From Nephrocerus scutellatus (lineage: Eukaryota > Arthropoda > Insecta > Diptera > Pipunculidae), in NCBI GenBank assembly GCA_947095585.1, contig OX352765.1:22226254-22290253 (forward strand): DNA of 64,000 bases. Direction: 5' to 3'. Below are positions 11,701-23,700 of this stretch, in pieces. How positions within the stretch are numbered: the first letter of the stretch is position 1; every line of letters starts with the position of its first letter. Both the position numbers and the translations under genes were made by a program. The notes beneath the pieces were generated by a model, which did no database searches, had not been told where the DNA came from, and saw only the letters and a program-made list of their open reading frames with translations.

Positions 11701-14700
11701 TGATTTCACCCACATCTGTATCGTTATTAGCATTATTGGAAGACTAAAAGCGAAGGAGAAAAAGTATATAGAAATTTGTTTATATTCTGTAATAAGTTTG
11801 TTGATGGTTGCTTTAATTTTCATGTTTGCCTTTTGCGATGATTATTCCTTACACTCAACGATCGACGCTACCACTCATGTTCAGGCATCTAACAAAGGAC
11901 TTTTCAACTCGTCGTATCACTGGCTTTTGATTGAGGATTATCCATTTAATCGGCAAGGAGCAGTCATCAATGCCGTCCATATTCATGATGCATCGATGGG
12001 AGAGAATGTTGCCCGAACAGCAGCTGCCAATGCCTGGCAGGATAACAAAATCGATGCTCCTTTTGATGACAAGCATCGGGAGAACGATACCAACAACAAC
12101 TGCTGCACCACGAGCAACGACGAGCTTATTGAGACGTTCCTGGAAAAAATCAACATCAATATAAATACTGAACTAATATTGGCAAAGCGAACAAAAGGGA
12201 CGAACTCCATTGCCATCAGCACCAGCAGAACCACTGCCACAGCGACGGGCACAACCAATGATGATCTCCCGGGTCATCAAAGGAAGGATTTCTCGTATAT
12301 GCTGTACGATGTTTGGTGAGTTGCAGTTGTTGTTGTTTTGTAGCAAATCACTTCTACTCTCAAGTGGATTTGATTTGAAATAAATACATCCATACAATAT
12401 GTATATATGTATGTATATGTACGTTTTTCATTAGTTGTCTAAGTTGCTATGGTCCTAATTGCGCTACTTTTAAGCTACTCCTTTGTCCTGTGTAATGTTT
12501 CTGTCATGCTTTGGAGTTTACCTCTTTTAATGTGGATTTGACTTGTTGATTGGTATCTCGGAGATGAGAAGATGATTACGCCAACGATGATGACGATGAT
12601 GATAACATTGAAAACGAAACTGGTTAATGGACTTCCCATGGGAAATTGTAATCATTTTGCAAACATTGAAAAAACCAACTTTATGTTAAAAAAAAAGAAA
12701 ATACGACTGAAATCCTTTTTAATCAAAGTAATTTTGTAACGAATTGTGTGTGGAATGTCCAATTCGTCCATAGAACCAAAAAGTAAATGGCACAAATTTC
12801 TTTCGATAGGTGTACAGTGGGATGAGTATAAGTATTGACCATTAATTTTGTTTGTTTATTTAAAGAATTTAATTTTTCTTGGGTTAGCGATACTAGGCGA
12901 TACTTAAATGACAAACAATGTACTTGTAGTTAACTCTTAAGCGTAACAGAGCAAATGAGCATCTAACAACTCAAAGAAATATTTGATGTACTTTTTTAGC
13001 CGTTGTGTAGTGCACTTTTTCGCCGACACTAATTTGACATATTTTTAAGTTCTGTACGTTAATTATGTCTGCCCATATAAGTTGACCAAACAATTTCACT
13101 TTTTTCTTTGTCGATACGATTCGCGAACTTTAATGAGCGTGGTATTCTAGATATACATATAGAACAGAAAGTTACAACATTTGGAGTGGTTACTAGAGTT
13201 TGATATTTATTGTTAAGGTGATATGAAACGAGGGTAGACCGTCAAAACCATCTTAGGAGACATATTGATAAAATAAACGAGGATTTATTGGTATATTCCG
13301 GATCGATCCCTGTATAAAAGGTTCATTTAACCCGTTCACAGTCCCATGTACCATACACGATACATAAAGCGTGTAAATGCTTTGTCCCCAGACGTTCATG
13401 TACCATATATGATACATAACTTACATGATATAAAATCTATAAAATTAGACGTGTGACACTGAAATGAAAAAATTGGCATGAGCGTATAGCAAAGATGTTG
13501 AAGAATATAAAAAACTGAACACATTTTGTGATTTAACTTTTATTATGAAAAGAAATTGGTATAAAAAAAGATGCGTGTCAGCTCCGACGCACGGCTGACG
13601 TTCATTCCTTAAGAATCGATTTTCGTGTACAACTAACGACTACAATTTTTGTTAACGCTCGATTAGTTAACACTCAATTTCACTTTTCTTTGTGTAATTT
13701 TTTTCTATGTATGAAAGGAGTAAGCTCCAAGAAAAGAACATGAAATGCTACATTTTTTTGAATTATGTACATAAACTTCATCATCATCATCATATTTAGC
13801 TCTACAACCGGAGCAAGGTCATGGCTTATCGCAAAAATCTCTCCACCGGTCCCGAGTTCAAGCCGATGTTAGCCGGCCTCGCTGTCGTGTTCCATTAATC
13901 CTACCGCAAACTAATTTCGGAGCAGGATCCTCTTCGCTCATGCGGGCTAGGTGTTCTGCCCCCCCCCCCCCCCCGGAGCCTGTCTTTAAAGGGTAGAGGA
14001 GAAAATCTTATACGCGGTACATTAAACCACGATACTTGCTGCATGTTGTGATATCTCCTTTCTAACGTATGGGGCACAAGATGCCTCTTCGCCAGTCTTC
14101 TGACATCGCTTCTTCCTCCCATACTACTAGTTCATGAATTGCTTGGTGTATTGCGGGACCTCCTATTTTAATCAGCTCCGCTGGGATATCATCTGATCCC
14201 GGGGCCTTATTATTTTTGAGATTTATCGCTCTGCTCACTTCGTCTATGCTTGCTGGCGGCAGCATAGTGTGGTTTTCGGTCATTAGTGGAGCCTCCAATT
14301 CCTCAGTTAGCTGGCGATTTAGCAACTCATGAAATTGATCTTCCCATCGCTCTGAGATGTCTTTGAGACCGGCGATCAGATTACCCTCTTTGTCCTTGCA
14401 GTATGTGCAACGCGGTGTACATTGCGTCATATCGCAGACTCTTTGGTAGAACATTCTCGACTGGTGCGGTCATTGCTCTCTGTACTGTTCATTTTAAGGG
14501 ACGAGATTCTTCTTTTTTCGCCGGTGAACTGTTTTTTCATATCTTCTAAGCTCTTTATATTCATCTTCGCGTGGCAGCGTTCTGTGAGATTGTTGCATTG
14601 CTTGGTACGCAACATTCTTACGTCCAGTCGCTAACTTACATTCGTCATCGAACCAGTTGTTCCGATCTCTACGACTACTGCCTTAGTTGGAGTCAGCAGT

Positions 14701-17700
14701 TCTAAAGACAGTATTATTTAGGCCCGTTATCTCAGCCCCAGGACTTACTCTCCCTGCATTTAGGTCGAGTCCTATCGCTTGACAGTAGTTGTTTCTGATC
14801 TCTTTGTTGCGAAAACAGCCATGTTTACTCGAATTGGATTCGCGGATGCAGTCTTTCGTGATAATGCAATCCGCGCTCGGTGCACCATACCAACAAGATA
14901 GTGGTCCGAGTCGACGTTGGTACCTCGGTACGTTCGTACCGTCATAAGGTTTGGTTTATGGTGGCGGCAGGAAAACCAGTATTTAGCTGACTACCAACTG
15001 CAGATTTGGCGTTGATATTGGTACGGAAATTTAAATAGAAATCTTTTATCGCACTGTATATAATCGTATACAAGAATAAGCATAAAAGTAAGTATAAGAA
15101 TAGGTAAAAGTATACCAGCATTTTACAGGTGATTCTTTACATAACTTACATAAGTATAGAACCTTTTCGGAAATGTTGATTAGGTATAAATACGCCATGT
15201 TTTATAGCAGTGAGTTATTTATTATTTGGAATTCTACCAGACTACTTGAAAAGACGAAAAGTAGATAGAGCTACCGCCTATGTGAATAAAAGTGTTTATG
15301 TGAGTAATAATTAATCACCAGTGTGAAATTGTGAACTCTTGGTATTTAGTAATTAAAGTTGTAATTTGTGAATAAAGGAACTGGTGTTGTGTTTTATATT
15401 TGCAAAATCCATTAAGAACTCTAAAAAGCCTAAATATCTTAACAATACCTCCCACAAAGTTGTCAGGAAAATTTTTTTCAAATTCTCTGCTTCGTCTTCA
15501 ATTTGCTCCACCGTGCATTTAAATTCAACAAATTTCATTTATCTATTCACAGGAATCCTGGTTTGCAGAATGGTGGCCAATTGAACATATCCGAAATTGG
15601 AAATTTCTCGCAAGATGGCGGTTTGCAAATCGCCCACTGGTACAAAAGTTCAACCACAATTACCCGTCGAATGGACATGAGAAACGCAAGCATCCGTTGC
15701 ATGATAGTGGTAGGTATCATCAACAGAATTTTGTAGAAAATGTCACATACACCCAAACACACGAGTGTGTCCGTTTTTGTGCGTGTAGCTCTGATTTCCC
15801 ATGAGTCTTTCTGCGGGAGTGTAAGTGCGCAGTTTTCCATATATTTTGTAGAAACGTTAGGGTAAGACTGTTATATCCTCCTACGTGATGTCCTTGGCAG
15901 TTAAGAGCAATGAAACGACGCTGCGCTGCAGACGTGAACATATATGGAAGGGTGGGGTTGCTGATGTAATCGCACGAAATTAACTCCCACGGGAGAAACT
16001 CCAGAATAGTTTTGTCGCACCGAAGCAGCACCTCTTCTGCCATTCTCTGCCTGATAGTTTGATGTCCTGCGCTTATTTTGGATGGGTGATTTTCATCGTT
16101 CTTTTCTTGAGCCGTTAAGTGAATTGACGTTTTGTTTCTTCTCTTCTTCTTCTTCTTCTTCTTTGTCTCATTTTAGATTACGAACAAAAATCTAACAGAT
16201 AACCTGGAGCATTACCTCACGACGCAGTACGATGTCCATCTGGATTCAATGCATCGCTTCAACTTTGCTTTGCTCTCGTACGCCAGGGATTTATTTAATT
16301 TCAGGTTAGTCATTACTGTTGTTGGGGAGGATTTGTGGTTTTGTGCTTGCGATTGGATGTGGCTGATATACCCTGATTGGATGGTATCAAAATGTCAATT
16401 GGTATTGCGGAAGAAAAAACCGGATTCTCTTGACTTATCGGAAATACACGCCTCGGAATGCAGGTAGTTTTACGTAATTCGCGAGGAAACTAAAATCATT
16501 TACCAAACGAAATCTTTGACCATTCACATCTTCCAAGGAGAGGTCACAATCCAATGGAGGGGCAAATCACCTGTTAGAGTCAAACTTAACCACTCCTTCT
16601 TCATCTCTCTATCTTCTTCTTAATCTTTCTGTTAACAATCTTTTTGCAGCTTTGTCCTGTCGAGAACCACCTCATGGGGCTACCCGAAGGACGGAAAATT
16701 CGACGGAATGATTGGAGCACTTGTACAACATCAAGTGGATATTGGAGGATCACCGATTTTCTTTCGCATCGAACGTGCCAAAGTGATTGATTACACCGCA
16801 AGCACTTGGGTTGCCAGGTGAGTGACTAAAATGTGTAAATGAAGTGGGAAGGTTGACGTCCTCGTCGTCGTCGTCGTCGTCGTCGCAGGAAAGAAAGATG
16901 ACTGTATGGCAAACAGCATCGGTCGAGTGATTCACTGTGGTTGTTTGGTTTAATTTGCCATATTGCTACCTGTCAATTGGATGAAAAATTATGGAAGAGG
17001 CGACGATAGCGCTGTGAGACTTTGTCGCATGAACGAACCAGCAGCAAGTTCCCTAAGGTTTTCCACTCAAAGAGGACACGCGTTGTGTGTCCAACGATTA
17101 AATTGCCATTTTTCCTGTTTAGATAGCGCTATGCAGCGTTATGTACAACGTGATTGTTACGGATTGGTACAAAGGTGCGCGTGTCCTTGCGTGGCGATAT
17201 AGCACAAAATTCCCTATTAATTGGGTATAAATCCCTTTATCCTTATCCGATGAGAAATACATTTTAATTTAAACGGATTTATCCTGCCATTGCCTCTGTC
17301 TATGTCCTATACAAATATAGTGTGAGATACCGTTAGCGAGACTGTAAACCACCCCCGAGGGCAAGATTCTCCTGCACAAAGACCGATTGAAATCAATTTA
17401 GAGCTGACGAACGTGAGTGACAAATAGACAGCGGATGCTCCCTAGCGAGGGGGCTTATACCGTCTGATGGCCATTTGTGCCATTGTGATAAATGGTGTTT
17501 TAATGTGGGGTTGCGGCAGAGATCGTTACGTTAAGAAAAATCGTGTTTTGGAATTTTTCGATAGATTTACCGTTTGATTTTTTCAATAAATAAACATGGA
17601 ATTCAGAAGAAGGGTCACCTCTGACTCTCATTGAACACTTCTGAGAGTGATTTAGGAGAGGATAGACAAATTCTGGCTATGCTGTGCAGCCCGTGCAATC

Positions 17701-20700
17701 TCTACTCTACGCAATCCGTAAGTGCTATCAGGAATTCTGTGCTTTTCAATGTGGTTGATGTCTTCCCTGTGGCGGTCACTCTACAGCTCGCTAATTACAG
17801 TTAAATTGCTTATACTTGTCTGAAGTGTTGTATATGGGTACCTCTTAAGAGTAATTCGATGTTCAAACATTTACTCTAGGTGCTAAACGTATATATTTAA
17901 TTAGGAATTAGTCCAATTAATGAGATTAATTAACCCCTATTGGGAGTTTAGTTTTGCATCATGCCATGCGCCAGAAACCACCAAAACCATAGGACACATT
18001 CTCATGCATGTGAACATGTGATCATTTAAGCCGTATATAAATACATAAGTGAAAGAAAGTGCGAACTCGTGTATCGCATTCGGCGGCTAATGGTCAGCGA
18101 ACTGAGGATTTGAAGGTTCATTCCCGCACAATGATGCCGCCAACAATGGTAAGCAAATTTATAAAAGCGAAGAGCGTTTTTAAAATAATAAGGCTTCAGA
18201 ATCAGATCGCATCCTGATTAAATAAGGAGGGGCCGCACTTCACCGAGTGATGAACTAATAGTCAGATGCCAGAAGGCTGAAGAGAAGAATCATCCCGTTC
18301 GCCATACATAAGAAGGGAAATATCACAACGTGCAGCAGTTATCGTGGTATAACTGTGTTAAGTATCGTCTATAAGAATTTCTCATCTATCCTAAAATCGT
18401 TGATATCCAGCCATACGAAAAATTGGACCATAGCAGAGTAACTTAATCCCTAGCAAATCAACAACTGATCAGATTTTCATCCTTAGTCAAAGGATGCAAA
18501 AATTTCTAGAGTTCCAAAACTCACTACACCATCTGTTGATAGACTTTAAAGTCGCCTATGATAGCATAGCTATAGTAGCACTTTATGAAATTATGAGAGA
18601 GCTCGATATCCCAACTAAAATGGCACGAATTTAAATGTTGATCATTATCCTTGTATAGTCAAACAAAGACATTCGGATCTCTATCAAGCACACTCCACAT
18701 CTTTAATGGGCAACGAGAAGGGAGCGTGCGTCATTTTTAACTTGACTTGAAATTTATCCGACGCTCTGATGAAACTGCTTTATTAATAACTCTCTATAAG
18801 TCCATTTAGATACTGGCTTACGCAGGCGATAACGACATCATTGGTATGAACACAAGTGCTCTACAGAAAGCTTTCATTCAGTTCGTTCAGGTGGCACGAT
18901 AAATCCATGAAATAGGCTCAAAACGGCGTATGTCCAAAATCATAGTTTTCACTTACGGGCTTTTTAAACTTTATTAGTTTATTTTAAATCCAGTTTTGAA
19001 ATTTTTAGCAATGTTGTTATACAATAATATAAAGAATTATTATTCGTATAACAATCGCCTAATAACATAATTACCTTTGTCCGTTTGTCTGTATGGATAT
19101 AACGCTTTTGTGTCGTCTCATACCGCCTAAACCACTGGACGTATCGAAGACATGTTCACACCATATGTTTGTTTGGCGCTCCGATAAGTTTAGGTTTTTT
19201 TCGGACCCGGTAGGTGGCGCCGGAGTCGATATATTTACAAAAATTTGTCTTTATGGTTGGATTTGGTTCATATTCACACCATATGTTCGTTTGGTGCTCC
19301 GATGAAAAATGGTGAAATGGTAAGGTGGTAGAAAAAAGACTCCGTAATTTTTGACGAGTTCTCCCCTAGACGTACTTAAGACTGATTTTCCTGTCGAAAT
19401 TTTAAACGCACAATGTCCCTCGGAAACGCCGCCACATATACTGAAATTAAAAGTTGGTGCATTGATCATGCTTCCTCAAAATCTAAACCCAAAAAGGGGT
19501 TTTTTAAAGGAGCTCGGCTATATGCTTGGCATAGCGTTGGCGTAAAGGAAAAGGAGGAGAAAAGAGGAAATGTCTATGAGCATGTGTTTTGTATGCCTGT
19601 GGATCATAGTGAACTGCGAGCTTGGTAGAGCATTCCACATACATACGTGTTGTACGGCTGAAGAACGAATCCCTGAATTTAACTGTACGTCCGAAGATAG
19701 GCTTGAGGGTAAACTGATGAGCATTTAGAGCGCCACGGTTATTGCGGTTGAATTCAAGGAGAGGTGGCGCAGTTTTGTATTCTATCATATTCAGCATTTT
19801 TGGCGACGGTGAATGTGTGGTCATTCCAACGAAGCTTGTCGTTAACGCACATACCGAGAATTGCGAGATTTTCGGTTTCCTCGTGCAAGTGCCATTCATG
19901 GATAATGGCGTGGGATTTAGGATTCACTTAGACGACAGGAGACAGCATTGGGTTTTGGAAGCGTTAAATTTTACTTGATTGTTTTCTCCCCATTGTATTA
20001 TGCTGTCTAGGTCAGAATTTAAAACGCTTAACATACGAAGTTGTTTGAGTTCTACATGAGAAGTGGAGTGACGTTCCTCAAACATATATTAGAAGCTGAG
20101 AGTGCTGTCTTCAGCGAAAGAGTGAATTGGATTAGAAGTCACAGATAAGAGATCATAAATAAAAATGAGGAAGAGAGCCGGGGACAAAATGGAGCCCTGG
20201 GAAACGCCAGCATTTAAGTAATGAACTTTAGGCTTAAAACCGTCCAATACAATTTAAATTAATGGTTCAAAAGATAGCTTCTAATCCAGTGCAGCAGTAT
20301 ATCATCGACTCCATAAGCACGCATTTTGGACAAAAGAGCTTTATACCTAACTCTGTCAAATGCAGTTTATAGTGTTTTGCTTCGTATGCTTATCTTTTTC
20401 TTATAATTTTGTATTTTTATTCTTGTATTATTATATTATTGCAATTTTTATATAACATATTGAAATCATTATTTGCACCCTTAGATTAGATAGATTAATG
20501 TATTATTATCTTGATGTTTCCCCTATCTCAACTTCTTATACCTTTCTATTGTGAGTATACTATTTTCATTTATTATAAAGTATAAAAATTAAATAATTAA
20601 TAATTATGAAAAAATAAGGTTAAAATTGAAATGTAATATTATTATATATTCTGTTAAGAAGTAGCCTTCTGAATTTATCACGAATTTTAAATAAATGAAA

Positions 20701-23700
20701 CAAATTAAAAAAAGCTAACAAAGTGTTAGTTAACTTCACTTCACATGAATTCAATCGTTAAATCCAAACTGCTGGTTATACAAGTAATTTCATATGGATT
20801 CAAGACTTGGGTGCTTAGTTTCGATGTGTAGGCTACCTAACTCGCGTGAGCGAAGAGGATCCTGTTCGGAAATTGCTATGCGGTAGAATTTTTGGTGTAC
20901 GACAGCAAATCAAGTAGCCTGAAGGATGGCCCAGAAATACACGCGAAGAGTTTAGGGTTGAAGAGAGAGAGCAGAGAGATGAAGGTTGTGAGTCAAATAT
21001 GATGATGATTAATCGTTAATCATTGTTTTTTAAAATTCATCTGAAAGTGCCAATGTTTTTAAAGTTTACTCTCAACTCAACTAATGAAGTGTCTCTTCAT
21101 GCTTTATATTAAATGTTTAGTTGCATGAAACGTGTTTCATGCTTAGGTGTTGCATTCCAGCGAGGCTTTGAATACGCGAAGTTTTGTTTCAAAATCACAC
21201 TCTTAGGATCAACGAAGTATTCGCAGGTACTTTAATAAAATTGGTTAACAAATTTTACTTTATTTTATGCTCACTTCTTACTTGTCCTCAAATGTACTAC
21301 ATCTTGAACGGGAGTTCCATATAGAAGTCAAAAGGATTCCATAAAAATCCAGTGATGGAACGAATGTCGAATCGACTAAAGATCTATTTGAAAAATATGG
21401 TATGAACTGGAATCTTTTTACGATTTCAGAATCGCGAAGACAGAATTATAAAAAAAAACAACCCATAAAAATTAAAATTTTTCTTGTAAATTCTTTAATC
21501 GGGGATACACACACACACACACACACACGTGTGTGTTTTGTGCGTGCTCGTTTTGTGGCAAAATCATCCACTAAATGCCGCAGCGGCAGCGGCAGCTCAT
21601 ACTTTGCCGTGATCTGATGCGATATAGCGATATTTAAAAATTGTATATTGGGGTCCCCAAGGGGCCGATCGCTCCAAATTTTTACAAAAAGTGCTTTCCA
21701 TCGAAGACACACATGTGTACAAAATTTAAAGAAAATCGGGTAAATTTTGTAAAATATTTGTATGGGAGCCCCCCGACCCCGCGGCCCGAGGGGCCTCAAA
21801 TTTTAATAGAAAGTGTTGTCATAGGAGATATACATGTGTGCCAAATTTCAATAAAATCGGGCTGTAGGAAGTGGGTTAAAAATTGATCGCAAGAATCCAT
21901 GACACACAAATCCACAAATCCACAAGCCCACAAACCCACAAGCCCACAAACCCACAAACACACGGGCAAGTGAAGTTAATATAGAGAATTTTAAAAAAAC
22001 CGTAGCACCGTTGGTCATCACTCGGAGGACACTGGGTTCGAATCCCGGCGCGTCCAAAAAACGCACGAATTTTTCTCACTACAGTGATCATCCAGATTCT
22101 AACTACACATAATACGATGCTGTGTGGAATGTATGTAGGGTGTATTTGTTTTAGTAACTTATCAAGATGTAGAGCCAACAATGTGTCTTTATGAGCACAA
22201 TATTCTAGTTTGTGAGTACTCGTTTTCAACTAAATCACCCTCCACAATATCTTCTTTCCCAATATTTCCAAGTGTATGCTGTGCCTGCCCATTATACGAG
22301 CGCAATTTTAAAATAAATCAACGATACATATGATACATCAGTGGTGAAGCACCTATATAATCCAATTCACATTGGAGTTCCTTTCAGATTTCCATACAGA
22401 TAGGCAAGAAATTGTTCAAAGAAGCCGTAGACAACACGATTATGCTTTGGCAAAATATGTTGCAAAATGTCTTATATCTTTATCTTTTTCCATTAGCATT
22501 GTTTTTTTACTTAATTTAAACAGCTGCTTTTGCAGCATTATAATAATTATTATAATTAATCAATGGCAAGTAGTTTACTGACAGGATTATTACCTTAATT
22601 ATTTTAATTCAATTTTTTTTTAGACCCTGCTTCATCTTTCGTCATCCTCGAACTACACACACGGATCGTATTGTGTTTTTGCAGCCTTTTACTAATGATG
22701 TGTGGATGTTAATTGCAATTTGTGGAAGCCTTACAGTTGGACTCCTTTGTATATTAATGAATATGGAGCGGGGATTGAATTCTTATGACAATGCCGATAG
22801 CAAGTGCGGTAAATGTGTTACTGCACGTACTATTAATACCTCATAAAATCATATTTCTTTTCTCTTGTGTATAGGTGAAAGGAATAAAAATATCCAACCT
22901 CAAATTTCTACCGATAAAGCGAAGCTCATTGGTATGGGGGACCACTTTCGACAGAATAGCAGCCAAAACACTTCGATCAAAAGACAAATGGCTCAACAGA
23001 CCATGGCAAGCACCAAGCCTGCTCGACCGCCTGCCGAAGACATTGCGGGAGGCATCGATGGCCAAGAAGACAATGACTCATGCAGGAAAACTTTACCATC
23101 GCAGGGAATCTTTGAAGATGTTATTTCTCGTAAGTTTTGCTAGTGTTCGATGGGAAGGTGCAGAGCACCACATCGTTCGGTGCTTTCAGTTATCGAATTC
23201 CATTGAACAAAGCAGCAGCAGCAGAACAGAAATGAAAAACGATTGCGTCGACACCGCGATGCTACCAAGATGAACGTATCAGAGAGTAGCGCGAATCCAG
23301 TGGAAAACTTTCTGACAACATAAATCAAAAACTTTCAATTTTCAGGAATTTTAGGTAATACCCGCCGGCGTCGAACGACGTCGTCCGTGGTGAAGACTCT
23401 GTTGGATAGCCGTTTGATGCCACGTTCGATGGAACGGTCTTCGTCGGCGGGTATGAATTACGAAAGATCGAAAACTAAAAGCGATATCCCAATGGATGTT
23501 ATTTTTTCTTTCATATTTATTGCTCTCTCTCTGTCTCTCTCTCTCGTATACTACTGTGCTGTAGGAGTGCATCGTAAATGGCCCCCACGAAGGAAAATGG
23601 ATAATAATGATGATGATGGCATCGGATTCAATGGACCAATCGATGTGGAGAATTTTGCCGGAACTTCTACATTGCAGCCGGATGATTTAGTTCGTAAGAA

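Noticed and set aside
16859..16886. (GTC)n run after IR exon 5 as possible coding Ser/Arg repeat
   Set aside because: Located past a perfect GTGAGT donor, and the IR frame is complete without it; treated as an intronic microsatellite.
21446..22229. Overlapping open frames with CVCVCV and CGFVGLW repeats
   Set aside because: Produced by (AC)n and CCCACAAA minisatellites inside a dispersed repeat.
22875..23273. Second 132-codon frame overlapping IR exon 7
   Set aside because: Does not satisfy the splice phases on either side and has no homology; treated as a shadow frame.
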